A stretch of 64,000 nt of DNA from the NCBI GenBank assembly GCA_964019165.1, contig OZ025276.1, forward strand, positions 620,001 through 684,000. Direction: 5' to 3'. Origin of the DNA: Mastigias papua (lineage: Eukaryota > Cnidaria > Scyphozoa > Rhizostomeae > Mastigiidae). A program made the position numbers and the translations under genes. Positions 41,267-55,190 of the stretch are shown here, in pieces; positions within the stretch are counted from its first letter, which is position 1; the number at the start of each line of letters is the position of its first letter. Under the pieces are notes generated by a model. It made no database searches and had not been told where the DNA came from. It saw nothing but the letters and a program-made list of their open reading frames with translations.

Positions 41267-43344
41267 ATGGCACAGATAGTATGAGAGTTAGAAACTCAAA
41301 TTGATGAAGAAGACATTCTCCTTGTTATCCTTCTCATGCGATGAGCTCGTAGACGCTTGCAAGCTGCAAATCACGTTACATGGTCAAAACAGTGGATCAA
41401 GCGAAGAGGAAAACAAGGAGCACATGCAAATCTTATCTGCGACTTAGACGCAGAAGATCCAGAAGGATTTAGGCACTTTCATAGAATGACTAGGGAATCT
41501 TTTTATGAGTTGCTAGCTATGGTTTCTCCATTGATGTCAAAAAGGGATACCCATTTGAGAATGTCACTAAAGCCATCTGAACGTTTATCAGTAATGCTAC
41601 AATTTCTTGCAACAGGTTTGTCCTTTTTTCACCTACTCGTCTCTCGAAGTCGCTTGATTTTATAACTGTCTAGTATTTCTTCTAAGAATAAATAGTAGAT
41701 AATTGTTTCCTGTAGGCGAGACATTCAGGAGCTTGTCGTTTCAGTACAGGATTGGTGAAAGAACAATGTCACTAATAGTTGAAGAAACTTGTCAAGCGCT
41801 CTGTGTAGCACTGACAGACAAACATTTGAAGGTTTGTAACACAAATTTCTATTCATTACAATATAAAATATGTTCAACTTTGAGATGTACAGGAATATTG
41901 TTGGAAATTACTCATATTAATAAACACAATGTATGAAGTATTTTACAAAATGTACTGTATGTGTTCCTTGCTGTTTACTGCAGAACTAGGACTTTGACAA
42001 AACTGCGAGCTACACTGTATGTTCTCTTGCCTGAAAAATTGTGCCTGTGGTTGCATAGTTGGCAAAGGTCGATAATCATTTGTTAATGTACCATTTTGCG
42101 CTTGAAAAAGTATGTCGCTTATCTTATGTTGTGCTAGATGACGCATATTTGTGTCAAGCTCATTCAACGATTGTGCAATATACTAAGAAAATGATTCCAC
42201 AGGGTTAGTTGCTGGTGTACTCAACCTCTCCAACCTTGATCTTTCCTCAGCAATGGATTGTGCCAATCCTTTTATAATACTGAACTGTTCTTCAGCTTGC
42301 CTTTTCATGTTCGTCTTGATATTAAATGTTGCCTTTTTAGCCCTTGATGTTTCACCACCATTGCTTTCAATTAATGAAAATGATGGTCCTGTGATATGGC
42401 CTTGTATTAAAGTATCAGCATCTTCTTCACTTCTCTTGTCGAAGTTACTACCCAACGTTGGTGTTGAAGATATATCCTACAATAGTCCAGAAGAATATAT
42501 AGTAAAAATTTGAAAAGTTATCAATTATCTTCTGTAGACCCCATGGTCAGTAAATGAATGGCTTGAAAGTGTGGCAGAGTTTGAAGCAAAATGGAAGTAC
42601 CCTTGCTGTCTTGGCGCAATTGATGGAAAACATATTGCAATTCAAAAACCAAGTTACAGTGGCTCAGAAGTTTTTAATTATAAACAGTTTTTCATTGTTC
42701 TGCTGGTAGCCCTAGTAGACGCAAATTATAAGTTTATCTATGTAGATGTTGGAGCAGCAGGGTGTTCAGGTGATGCAGGGGTTTATGGCGATTCAACTCT
42801 TAAAAAGGCCATAGATTAAAACACACTGAATCTTCCACCTCCTAAATGTCTCCAAGAAAACCCTGCATTACGAGTCTATTACCATATCATTGGTGACGAT
42901 GTCTTTCCAATGTCAAGGAGCTTGATGAAGCCTTTCCCTCATCGGACCTTGGAACGAGAAAAAAGGATATTTAAGTACAGACTGTCGCGTGCAAGGAGAG
43001 TCGTTAAAACTACCTTTGGCATACTAGCCCACGGATGGAGAATGTGTCTCACACCCATTAAAATGCACCCAGATAAACTAACTCATGTTATCTTTGCTAC
43101 TTGTTGTCTGCACAACTACCTGGCTGATAAAAACAAATCAACATACACGTCTGCTATCGATGTTGAGAACACTGACCACACCATTTCTGAGGGAATGTGG
43201 AGAAATGATGAGAGGCTCACTGGTATGCAGAGCAGCTCAATTCACAATCCACCAAGCGATGCTAAAGCCCAACGCGAAATACTCACTACGTACTTTAATA
43301 CCTTTGGATCTCTGCCATGGCAGAATGATATGATTTTGCAATAA
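41267..43344 (+). pseudogene. PIF/Harbinger transposase gene relic with two introns
   Basis: Three exons are inferred. Exon 1 (41,267-41,615) contains FRHFHRMTRESFYELLAMV and LSVMLQFLATG. Exon 2 (41,716-41,831) contains ETFRSLSFQYRIGERTMSLI. Exon 3 (42,538-43,344) contains CLGAIDGKHIAIQKPSYSGS, DVGAAGCSGDAGVY and YRLSRARRVVKTTFGILAHG. Phases match at both junctions. In-frame stops at 41,282, 41,342 and 42,817 disable it, and the third catalytic Glu is changed (VVKTTFG where VENAFG is usual). Intron 2 (41,832-42,537) holds exons of the opposite-strand partner gene. Confidence 0.75.
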
Positions 43345-43599
43345 AACAGCCAATAGAAGTTAGCTACTCTGTACTAGGATGTAGTGAAAAATACTTGTAA
43401 CATATTCATTCTATACTCACTAGATCAATGTTTGACATAGAACGTCTTGTTGCAACATACGGTGCTAAAAACTGTAATTTTTCTAACAACCAGGCAGCAC
43501 GTTTGGTGAATGTTTTTCTGGCACTTCCACTGGGTCCAGGCTTCAATGCTTTTGTGTAGCTATTCCTGAGTGCCTTCAACTTACCTTTTACCCAATCCA
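41943..43599 (-). pseudogene. MADF-domain partner gene of the Harbinger relic (partial)
   Basis: The minus-strand exon 43,599-43,421 gives the second half of a MADF domain (VKGKLKALRNSYTKALK, then AAWLLEKLQFLAPYV, SMSNIDL). It ends at a GTGAGT donor. The next exon starts after a TTGTAG acceptor at 42,476 and encodes an IKGLAQSIAEERSRLERL helix and NELDTNMRHLAQHK, with one in-frame TAG at 42,185. The first half of the MADF domain is missing to the right. The intron (42,477-43,420) encloses the whole last exon of the transposase on the other strand. Confidence 0.65.
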
Positions 43600-44820
43600 C
43601 TAAATGATGAAAGAATGCAGATAGATAATAGTTGATTGAAGAACCATGATGAATGTTGAAGTCAATATTTTCAGAATCAAATGAGGATTAAATTCATCTG
43701 GGCAGACCTAAATTTGGCATAAGTGCAGTGCATGAAAAGTTTGATGTTTGAACCAGGCTTTAGAAATGTCGAAAACATTCTTGGAGTTCAAAGCAGCAAG
43801 GTATTTATCAAAAGGGAATGCATTAAGTTTGCATAATGAGCAGTAGGTTTTTGACTGTTGACTTTATAGGGTCATTCCATAATAAGTGTAACCAAGAAAA
43901 AGTCAAATTTGGACTCAATGTCATGGATTTTGTTTAGCCTTTCCTGTATTTTCAGCTGGTTAAATGAAAAACAAGGTGAAACTGTTTTCGAATTGATTAT
44001 GTGATTTAGGAGTTATGAGCGGTTAAAGGTATAAGAAATGCAGTCAGTGACTAGTGACTCATTGAGACCAGAAGTCACTAAAACCAGTTCTATGTACCCT
44101 ACAAAGTTGGGAATAGGCTTATTTGACCCTGTCAGGGAGGCACTTTCAGACTTAAAAATAAAAGTAGTTAGGTAGTCCACATTATAAGCAACAGTCTCTG
44201 AAGTTTCCAACATGGGCTGATAATAGGTCTAGGAGCAGTGCCTCCTTGACAACTGACCAGTTAGAAGCAGTTTTGGAGGAAAATGTTGGGATTTTTCAAC
44301 AGTTTACATTTGAGGATTAAAAACTCTAAGTGATCAGTGGTGACGTGTCTCAACAGACGTTGAAACCTATATAAGTGAAGTTTTGATGATCTCATTGTTA
44401 TACCATAAAGGTATCTTTGCCTATGAAAGACTATATTGACATGGGGAGAGCAATGATAATTCAGGGTGCACTTGCTTACTTTTGAAGGAACTGTGAGTGT
44501 GTATTATTTACAGTTGAGAAAGACTAGTAGCAGAAAAGGGGATGAAGTGATATTCCCATTTATATCCATTACCAATGATATGAATACACAGCTTCTTGAT
44601 GTCAGGTCAGAATATGAGAGGTTCTTCTCTAGCTATTTAACTACATGTTTTAAGAAAATCTCTAACACGACATATCAGGCAGGAATTTACCCACAATTAA
44701 GAATACTCTAATAACATCCAGCCTAAAAATGTCAAAATGACACATCTTACGAAGAACTGTGAATAGTGAAATTTGATGCTTTAATTCCAGCTATTCACCC
44801 ACTTTTAGTATTATTCAGTT
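43600..44820. other. stretch with a Harbinger-type end, otherwise unassigned
   Basis: At 43,729-43,759 the sequence (TTTGATGTTTGAACCAGGCT, then TTA) matches a similar end at about 50,104-50,135 and is of the same type as the TIRs of the 34.5-kb element. No gene is recognised in 43.8-44.8 kb. Confidence 0.4.
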
Positions 44821-45276
44821 TCAACCTTGATTATATTTTCTTTTTACGGTCAGTGCTACTTGCTGACTTTCATCCTTAGATAAAGTGTATATATGACCAG
44901 TGGTTGTTTTTGTATCAAGTGCTGTAAGTACATCAGATGTATCAATGACAAGGATCTCTGCATGCCTTGGGTAAAAGAAAGATGGATTTTGACCATGTGG
45001 ATGCAAAAAGCTGACCTTTACTTCGCGACATTCACGATACACTTCTAAAACATACGTGACCCGGCATTTGCAATCATATTCGACAGCCATGTACCCTCTT
45101 ATCTGATTGTCTTTGACGCATTCATGACCTCCCTGTCTGGTGGAGACATCTCTAAATGTGCTGCTGCACCTGTATTCTTTAACATGCAAGGAAGATCTTG
45201 ATAGTGGAATAAAACAGTGGAGCTTTTGTGGAGCTGCACTTGTTTTGGCTGTTGCAAACCTGTTGAGAAGTGGCAA
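44821..45276 (-). pseudogene. fragment of an uncharacterised TE-associated protein
   Basis: A 151-residue minus-strand frame contains VKVSFLHPHGQNPSFFYPRH and TGHIYTLSKDES. This pattern (VSFLHP..P..SF.WP, then TGR.Y.LS) occurs in mobile-element-linked proteins of invertebrates, but I cannot give it a name. No start or neighbour supports a host gene. Confidence 0.3.
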
Positions 45277-45479
45277 AAGGTGTCTTCTATATAACTGTCA
45301 TTATCAATATCAGAAGCATTCTAGTTATCAGCCTTATCCCTGTTACACTATATAACTGCCTGAGTTTTCCTGCAACAGAGGAACCCGTACAGATCCTGTA
45401 GCTATTTTAAAATAGGATTCCATTACCTCTATGTCTTTCTCAGCATCTATTAAGCCTTTTCAAATACCTCCTGATCTTT

Positions 45480-46118
45480 TCCTTCTGTTTTTTGCATTCT
45501 CATAGGCTTTTATTGCTACTTGTCTAGACCTACTCTTGCCTTTATTGCAGGATCCTAATGTTGTATAAATTCCACTTGAATTTGTATACTTCTCCAGGAC
45601 CCTCTCAACTCCTTTTGCACCATCATTCAATTCCAGTACAGCTGAAAAGAGACCTAAGTGTCACACAGATAACTTAATGAAAACATTCTTTGGGCATTTA
45701 TTCCAAAGTATGTGGTTCAATGATTCATTGTCATTCTGTGTTCTGGCATGGATACATTTAGATAACAGTTCATCATTTCTCAAATCAGCAAATATTGCTC
45801 AAATTATATCATGAATCCATACTGGACTATTAACAGTGCCCTTATAATGCAGGTTGTGTACATCTGGATTCATCTGCATTCTTTTCCATTTACACCAACT
45901 ATTTCCCCCTTTGGGACAAACTTGATGCCTGTAAGGTTCATCTTCAAAGAGAGTGCAGTGCCACAATACAGCCCCAATACCTTTTTCATCTGATATAGAT
46001 TACCCTTGTTTGACCATATTGCCATACCAAAATAGGTCTGCATAGTGTCTATGGCTTTGTCAGTCAGCTTTCCTTTCCCTGGGAGAGATGGCTTCTTTGA
46101 TTTGTACTCATTTTGCAA
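45480..46118 (-). pseudogene. Mutator-like transposase C-terminal fragment
   Basis: The minus-strand frames read LPGKGKLTDKAIDTMQTYFG, then, after frame breaks, IHARTQNDNESLNHILWNKC. These are characteristic C-terminal motifs of the transposase family whose N-terminal part is seen at 62,757-63,652 (GKGRLTD..ID..Q.YYG; TQNNNES.....W...PK). Degenerate, with several stops. Confidence 0.55.
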
Positions 46119-46519
46119 TGTTCACAGGTGAGTGCCAAGACGCTGCTGGACAATCAGCTTGTCCAGCTATGACGTCATAAAATATGAAGCTGAAATAAAT
46201 TCTGAAGCACCTGTCTACTTAGGACTGTTCACCAAAAATCTTCATAAAATCTTCATAAATTAGTTCGAAAGACTTATTCTCTTTCAAAAGTAATAACAGG
46301 AGGTCCAAATTAGGTCCAAGAGGTCGGAACAAATCGAAAAACTGATAAGCTGGGGGAAACCTGTATTTGGTACTTGAGAGTAGATTATTTCATATTCTTT
46401 TTATCAGGATCTGTTTGCTGCGTGTGAGCTTTCATGCCAGTTAGCAGCTTTAAAAGTTTCTGAAAAGCAGATCAGTTGCATTACTTTTCTTGTTCTGCTT
46501 GTGGTAGATCTGAAGTGCA

Positions 46520-46978
46520 TACTCTCGAGTCCGGAATAAACATACCCACCCGCTTATTACTTTTTTGGAGAAAATCCACCCAGGACATCCTTATTCCAGA
46601 CCCCCTGTTTATTATGTTTGAGGCTTCCGTATCAAGACACTGCAAAATGTGTACAACGAAGCACGTCGTAGCGTGAGGAAGCGCATCAAAAACAAACAGA
46701 AAGAGTAAAAACATTATTAAGAACTGAATAGTGAGCCTGTGCACATTCTTTTGTTATATGTTTTGTTCTATTTTAAGCGAAAGCCTTAAGAAATTTGCAT
46801 CTTGTTTTATTCCTTCTGTTTCCAATTAAAAGGACTACTAATCATTCACCCCGTTTGTTTGATTTGGGAAATGTTCCACCCACCCTGTTTATTCCAGACC
46901 CCACATTTGTTGTGATTTGGGAACTTTTCCACCACCCCCGTTTATTCCAGACCCCCGTCTATTCAGGACTCGAGAGTA
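46520..46978. mobile_element. MITE-like element, about 459 bp
   Basis: The ends are inverted copies of TACTCTCGAGTCC(G/T)GAATA. The interior repeats GTTTATTCCAGACCCC several times near the right end, with one match near the left. No coding capacity. No clear target duplication seen. Confidence 0.55.
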
Positions 46979-47349
46979 AAAAGTACTGCTAAATCTCCTT
47001 TCAATCCAATGATAAAAATGTAGCTCCTATTTTTCTCACTCATGCCTGTTTGATTTGACATTTGTTTACAACTTATGTGATCTTGAAGTGGTCTGTATTG
47101 TGTATCTTTTCATTTTATTCTGTATGGGTCCTCTTGTAATGAGTCAAAGAACTGTCAAAAATCAGTCCAGCATTATGCTACCATCTTTTCTCTCTTGACA
47201 TTGTCTTTGGGTGGCTCTTCTATGAGATTTTATTTTTGCTGCTATGAAACACTTCAGTACATTCGAGGTTCTTCAGGTATTTGTTTATTGAAACCACATG
47301 GTTGTTGACGCAAATGTCACCCTAGCCGCCTGCTTCAAATGGATGGATT

Positions 47350-47860
47350 ATACACATCAGGTGTGCTGACGCCTTTGCTCAGGAGAAATCGGTACTTCAG
47401 TTACTGTCTCTCGCTCAATGGCGTGTCTTATCTTCTCTACAATGAAATGCATCATGAATCTTACATCAGTGTATGTGTTCCACACACCATTCCACCATCC
47501 TCCATTGCGTTGCAAACGTCGACATGACCGAAGTACTGGCTTGTTTCTAAAAGCATTCAACATCCAAAGTAGGGCTGTCATGCAAAGTGTTACCAGCCGC
47601 CTTCTTCTTAGAATTGCTAATGCAATACTCGCAAGTAGGAGCTTTCTTCGTTGCCTGTTTCTTTGACTCAGGTTCTTTAGAGCAATGACTTTGACCAAAG
47701 TATGATTTTCTGCCATGTTCAATTCTGCCACTCTCCCGCCTTTCTTCAAAGTAAAAGTCATAGAGATAGGAATATAAGACCACTAGAGTGCACACTCCTA
47801 TTGTTTGACCAGTATGAGGTTGAAGCACCCATGCGCCATATTGTTGGAGGTAAGTTTCGG
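47350..47860 (-). pseudogene. Harbinger transposase N-terminal fragment
   Basis: The minus-strand frames contain RRLQRNGGWWNGVWNTYTDVRFMMHF, seen here as RNGGWWNGVWNTYTD and VRFMMHFIVEKIR. This matches the N-terminal region of the transposase in the 34.5-kb element (WW..VWNT.SDERFKKTF). Its upstream sequence (47,759-47,855) is repeated in inverted orientation at 49,864-49,953. Confidence 0.55.
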
Positions 47861-48369
47861 GTGCGGAAGCTGGTTTGACCCTTCATGAGTGATCTCCTGA
47901 AAGAGCAGAAATCGCCGCTTTTGGACACTAGTTGCTGTTTAATGTCTTTTAAACTGTTATATTTGTTTATTTACACTTTAGTTTTAGTAGTAAATAAGTT
48001 GTATATACGCTATGCTGTATTGCTTGCTCAGAAAATGCGGAATGACTGTGTCGCCGTAAAGTGCATACCAGTGTCGTCGTGGGTATGAACATAGAACAGG
48101 TGAAACCGTTTCGTTTCACAGGTTTGTAGAAATGCTTACAGTGAAATGGCAACATGTATACCAAGTACTAAAAAGTACGGAAATTGTTATACAACAAACT
48201 TGGAACAGCTCAAGGCAGCGGAACATGACCATTAGCAGAGTTGAGAGACTTCAATAACATACTATTATGAAACATAATTCATTAAATGTTAAAAAGTCAA
48301 GATATATATTTCTATCAAATAGTTCTTTCTAGGGCATATTCATAATACGATTCCTAGCACTTATCTTTC

Positions 48370-49402
48370 CTTTCTTGTTTCTCCTGCCAGACTTTGTTAT
48401 TGCTAGTAGATCTTCTCCACCCTTTGTGCTCTTCTATGCAGTTCAGGCTAGGTTTTCTCAGTGATGCACTTGATGAAGCTAAGAAACTAGTTTTGGGCAA
48501 ATTGAGTGATATGTCAATTCTTATTGATAGAAAGGCCATTAGATAACAGATACAGTGGAGTAGGGAAGAGCAGAAATACACAGGCTTTGTTGACTATGGA
48601 GGGAATGCAATTGTTGAAAACAGTGAGGTGTTGGCCTCTAAAATACTTTTCTTTATGGTAGTTGGAATAGGCCAAACTTCATGGAAGTCCATTATGGACT
48701 ATTTCCTTATCCAGAAAGTAACTGGAAAAGTTCTTGTTCAATTGGTGAGAACAGCTTCATGGCAATTCTGGCCAATTCAGGCTTTTGAACATGTAGTATT
48801 GTTTGGGATGACACTTTTGTAAATTAGGAAGTAGGAAAATGTCAAGGTTGCAAGTCTGGAGTGACATGAAAGTATTGTAACTGTATCTGCTCATCCTGCT
48901 TGTGACTATGTGGTTCATGTGATCTTTATTATAAGCCATATGCTGATGCATCTATATTATACTCTGCAAGTAGAACAAACACTATATGACATGTCAGTCA
49001 TGATAGGTAAAATTAAATATATCCCACATAGAGAAATAGGAAAAAGTTTCAATATTCCTTTGCTCCTATCATTTCATACAGCACTCCTACAGATCATTGA
49101 TCTACCAACACAAATATGTGTGTATAAATGCTTGTATAATAAATACCAATTTAGCAATCTGTTACAGGGCATTAACCTGCTGCAAATAGAAAAAAGTAAC
49201 ACAGAAAACACACAAAAGGTAACACATAGAAGAAACAAAAGTGGATTAGTATTTGCAAGATTTGGCATTTTTCAAGTTGTGAAGACATGTGAGCAATTGT
49301 TTAAGCAATTAGTATTAGGCAAACAAGCTCATATTACATCAGAACAGGGAATCTCCTTTAAAATAAGTCTGCAAAAAGGAATGTATATAGCGATGCTTAT
49401 TT
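48370..49402 (+). pseudogene. P-element (THAP9-like) transposase remnant
   Basis: The plus-strand frames read MSILIDRKAIR, then YTGFVDYGGN, KILFFMVVGIG and WKSIMDYFLIQKVTGKVLVQLVR. These match the core of P-element/THAP9 transposases (KYVGYVDFG, ..FMAVGI....WK.PLGYFLI). A later ORF (about 49,215-49,400) contains RNKSGLVFARFGIFQVVKTCE, which fits a C-terminal segment of the same family. Stops and frame changes show it is dead. Confidence 0.55.
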
Positions 49403-49863
49403 AATATAGATCGTTGACAATGTGCAAAATATGTTGCTATATGGCTCAAAAGTAGTCAAAATAGTGTGAACACCTAGAAATACAACTTCAATCACGACAA
49501 ACTTAATACTGTATTGAACAAAATACTAGAGCCATTAGGGCTGTATTTAGATGTTCTTATGTTCATCCAAAAAATAACATCAATATGTTATTATCAATGG
49601 GCTTCATTTACGCCAGTTACACGTTATATTGCTCTCCCGAATTTGAATATACAAGGTGTTTACATTAAAATCATATACGAACTTACCATTTGCGAAGATA
49701 TGAAGTATTTTTTCACTATTCTGTGCTTCAGCAGCAAAGAAAGTTATACTTCATTCATTGTTTTATATTATCAGATCCATTTATCGCCACATTTTGGGTG
49801 AAAAGCAGGACGATTGACTTCAGCGCACAACATTTGCCTTGCGTTGCTACCGCCCATCTTCTC

Positions 49864-49953
49864 AACACTTACCTCCAACAAGATGGCGCTGGGGGTGCTT
49901 CACTCGCACAGGCCTCGTTATCACTCTAGTGTTCTTATATTCCTATCTCTATG
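49864..49953. repeat. inverted copy of 47,759-47,855
   Basis: The complement of this stretch matches 47,759-47,855 over most of its length, including CATAGAGATAGGAATATAAG and TTGTTGGAGGTAAG. A small internal difference of about 20 bases lies between the conserved parts. It is probably a second Harbinger 5' region in opposite orientation. Confidence 0.6.
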
Positions 49954-50390
49954 GTAAAAGTACACTGCAACATTGCAGTGATTCCCTCATTTTCAAATCG
50001 AGGCTGTCATCCTGTAACACATACTTTGATTCATGAAAAGTACGACGTCTGAACCATATGCGGATTAACTTCATTTGGGTCGACCTACAGTTGCAATAAG
50101 TTTGGCACATGAAAAGTTCGACATTTGAACTAGGCTCGAGTCTTATGACGGGTTAAGTCTGCTTACACTTTTTATGATTGAGGAAATTGGCCGAAGCCCA
50201 ATTTGACTATGTTTTGCTTTAGACAATCAGTTGATTTAGTTTTGCATGTAATGAAACAAGGCTAAGTCCAGTGGCTTTCAACATATAAACTAAATAGTGC
50301 CTACTGTAACTGGAATATGCCATTTTCAAGTACTGTATCATCAGTAATCATTTGACATATGTATGGAAGGTGATATTTTTTTGTAGGATA

Positions 50391-51600
50391 ACAATGAAAC
50401 CAACACTGATGGATCATCTGTTGAAGCTAGCATTGCCTTGTCTAGAGATGAAATCCATGAACAAGACTCATATACAGATGCAGACAAGTCAACAACAGAA
50501 GGGGCTTCAGTTGATTCCTTTTACAGGCCTCGTGCACCACCAATCCCTCTGTTGAAAAGACAAAGAAGTGCACCAGGAACAGATGAAAAGACAAGAAGCC
50601 CAAACAGGGTTCTGCAAAACTATGCAAATCAGGCAAAAAAACCAGGAATGTTGCAATGGATTCAAATTGGTCCAGAAGTACTTTGGAGTTTGAGAACCCG
50701 AACCATTCATCTCAGTTCATGGAGTATGTAGGGTTGACTAGAAAAGCTAAAGCAGCCAAGTCTCCTGCTGATTTCTTCTCTTTGTTTTTCACAAAGAAAA
50801 TGTTTGCCTCTGTTGCAGAGCAAACATCTTTATATCAAAAATAGTGCTTACAAAAGAAACCATCTCCAATGAAATGGGTAGAGACAACTGGAGAAGAAGT
50901 AATGGGATTTATTGGGGTTATCATAGCAATGGGATTCACAAATCTCCCCGAGCTTGATGATTACTGGATGAAGCGGGGTATACTTCATATGCCTTGGTTT
51001 TCTGCCGTGATGAGCAGTCGTAGATTCAAGCAGCTACTATGTTACTTGCATCTTGCTGATAACAGTACAACTCGTCCAAGATCAGATCCACATTACAACA
51101 AAATTTTCAAGCTTGGGCCATTTCCTGAATAACTAAATAAGTCATTCAAGGAGATGTATTCACCATCAAGGACTCTTTCCATTGATGAACAGATGGTTGG
51201 AACAAAATCTAGAATCAGCTTCCTTCAGTATATGACAAAGAAACCAAAAAAGTTTGGTGTGACGTTATGGGCCTTGTGTGAAGCACTGAGTGGGTACTGT
51301 CTTCAGTTCCAAGTGTACACTGGAAAGAGCCAGGAAGGAACAGAGAATGGATTGACACATCATGTTGTATTTGATTTGATAAAGAGCTATTTATATAAAG
51401 GATACAGAGGTTTTTTGATAAGTATGATTATAGATTATAACACAAACATGTCTGGGGTTGATAAGTGTTATCAGTACCTTTCCTATTATACTATTGGGAG
51501 GAAGTCATCAAAAACTGTGTTTCCATATGGTTCAACTGTGCATTATCAATGCAATGTGTCTGTTTTTTGAAAAACACTTTTCTAGAAGCTTATCATTTGT
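50391..51600 (+). pseudogene. piggyBac transposase pseudogene (DDE_Tnp_1_7)
   Basis: Successive plus-strand frames give an acidic Ser-rich N-terminus, then PADFFSLFFTKKMFASVAEQT, KWVETTGEEVMGFIGVIIAM, LPELDDYWMKRG, FFxxVMSSRRF-type SAVMSSRRFKQLLCYLH and TLSIDEQMVGTKSR..YMTKKPKKFGV. Next comes KSYLYKGYRGF joined directly to NTNMSGVDKCYQYLSYY, showing deletion of the segment with the catalytic Asp after the KGY motif. A frameshift near 50,650, a TAG near 50,842 and a TAA near 51,130 break it further. No TTAA-flanked ends were identified. Confidence 0.8.
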
Positions 51601-52461
51601 CAGTTCCCTATATATTGACAAAATTGTATCAAAACTTGCTTGTGGTATGGTCAATGTAGGTAGGAATTCTGTAACTCCTTTTTCTTCTATTTCTTTCTGC
51701 CACGTCACCACCTTTCTTTGGTTGGAGGACAAAATTGGTATGGCTCCTTCTCATCAAGCATTGAACTGAAAAAGAGAGTAGCATAGATGCACTATTTCAT
51801 TATATATAGAGAGTCAAGATTGGTTCTAAGTGCAATACCACATTAGTATTGCAACTTGCTAGCAACTGCATCTGTCACCCTTCCTTTTCCAGACATTCCC
51901 TTTCCATCTGATAATGTACTTCCTTTCAGCTTCAATTCCCTTACTCTTCCACCAACTTGCTTCTAGATAGGCCCTATGCATTTTAGCTTCTGTATCTCGC
52001 CATCAGAACCATATGGATGGGATTGATTTGTTGCTGAGAATGACAAGCTACCTCCATCCCCAAGGTATTTTGTGTATTGAAGATTAAACTTATCTGCAGA
52101 TCTTTGTAAATTTGCATTGCAACAGCAGAGTCCATAGAAGATGATGACCCTGCATGGTTGGCAGGGCAAATATGACTAGTTTCCAATTCAAGATGCTGAA
52201 GAGAAGTTTTATCTATTTTATTCCATTTATGACATGTTTTACAGTGTTTTGAAAGGACATAGCAATCAAGTCATTTATCACCATACATACCTGTAACAAC
52301 TCCATTGATGGAACTGTATCCCCATGTTTGCCGTGAGCCATCACTTGACACTGCATTTCGCAATAAGGGCCGATTTATAGTTCATTTGATCATGCACTAT
52401 ACAACAGTCCATTTCACTCAACGCATGTCAAAACAAACTGTGTTTCTATGAGCATGAACAA
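51601..52461. other. stretch without recognised features
   Basis: AT-rich DNA after the piggyBac relic; no supported gene. Confidence 0.35.
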
Positions 52462-53806
52462 CGGCAACTGTAAAATGCAGGTCACCAGGTCATGTAAACT
52501 GCAGGTCACGCTTGCAGCCGCTTGCATTTTTATCAGAAGGCCATGCGGTTCAATCTCTCCCATAAGGAAGCGAGGCTAGAGGCCGTCAATGAATCTGAAA
52601 ATGTTTCGAGATTACAAATCCATAACTTGTCAGGCAGGGATGATGCACGTTCATATCAATATGCAATTACCAGATTGCCGTTTAGTTGCTCTGTAACTGG
52701 TAGGGCACTTAATGGTTTACAACGCTTTTCTAGGAACCGTCTCAGTTACTATTTTATGGCAATGAAAATCAGGTATGTTGAGCTCTGACAGTCGTGTCAT
52801 GATACAGCGCATTATGAAATCGAATACAATGTGCACCATGTTTGACAAGCATTGTCTTTATAGGCATTTCACTCATCCCTATATTTGAAAAATTTGCCAA
52901 AAAACATGGGTAAAAGGTAAAACTTGTAGCACTTTCACTAACCGTTTCTGAAATTACTTTCGTCCTTTCGACGATATCTTGGACTACTTGAATCAAAAAC
53001 AGTTGAATAATGCACTTCCAAATAAAATATTTCTAATCAATATGAATACAACCTTTCACCATTTGTTTCTACAAAACATATGTTTAATGTTTAAAACCAG
53101 TGTTCTAGACTATAACCTCAACTCCCCCCGCGCCGTACGCCATACTCTTTTCTATTTTATAAGAAACCTGGCTCAAGGCCTAGTAGTAAAGGTTTCCTAA
53201 CTGTTGTTCACATTCTTTGTTCTAAAAGTTTCTTAAAGTTCCGTAAGTCGATAGAAAAAGTGTCAGTGACAACGAAAGCAGAACGGAAAACAGTTTTTTG
53301 TATTGAGGTTAAGGACATAAAGATACTGTAGTGGAAACTTTTTTAAATCCGTAGAGAAAAGGGGAGATTGGGCTTCCGAAACTTTGAAAGAAAGCACATA
53401 CAGTTCTACCGTGTCTTAACTCTTTCCTTGTAGTTACAAATGCTTCTTAAATTGTAATGTGTCTAGTACTAGGTTTCTTATAAACCTGTTCCCTATGAAA
53501 ACAATCGTATAATCCCCAATGATCGATGCTTATATGCGTACGTGTGCCTCTCAAATTCTCAGTGGCATTATGTCCGCTCTTCATTTGTTCAAATCCCGAT
53601 TTACACTATTTTTCCCATTTTCTATTCCCTCTCTTGACAATCAGCTATTGCTTGCAAACTATGTACAAATGAAATATGAAAAATACAGCAGACGGCTGTA
53701 CGCCGTTCCCACAGCCTTAGCCACTTAAACAGGTCCGAGTAACTTCCTGTTTTGTGGCATGACCTGCATTTTACATGACCCGGTGACCTGCATTTTACAG
53801 TTGCCC
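52462..53806. mobile_element. non-autonomous DNA transposon, 1,345 bp, about 45-bp TIRs and 9-bp target duplication
   Basis: CATGAACAA flanks both ends (52,453-52,461 and 53,807-53,815). The TIRs begin GGCAACTGTAAAATGCAGG and contain two copies of TGCAGGTCA-type words. No transposase is encoded; the short interior ORFs have no motif. A 9-bp duplication is usual for Mutator-like elements, so that superfamily is suggested. Confidence 0.75.
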
Positions 53807-53815
53807 CATGAACAA

Positions 53816-55049
<1,234 letters not shown>

Positions 55050-55147
55050 AAACTACAGTCAGATCTCCAAAATACTGAATACAGTGCTCAATCCCAGGAG
55101 AAGAGCATAAATAGTTGCAGAATACTGGTTTGCATACGTTTATGGTT

Positions 55148-55190
55148 TATGGTTTGCATACCATGTTTACAAAACGGTATGCAAACCATA
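55148..55190. repeat. perfect 15-bp hairpin
   Basis: TATGGTTTGCATACC (55,148-55,162) and its exact complement (55,176-55,190) are separated by 13 bases, within the 5' part of the Penelope-like fragment. Confidence 0.8.

Noticed and set aside
41004..43762. AGCC...GGCT with TTA on both sides as the true ends of the Harbinger relic
   Set aside because: TTA and the first bases agree, but the next 25 bases of the two ends do not match. The right end resembles a different family end at 50.1 kb.
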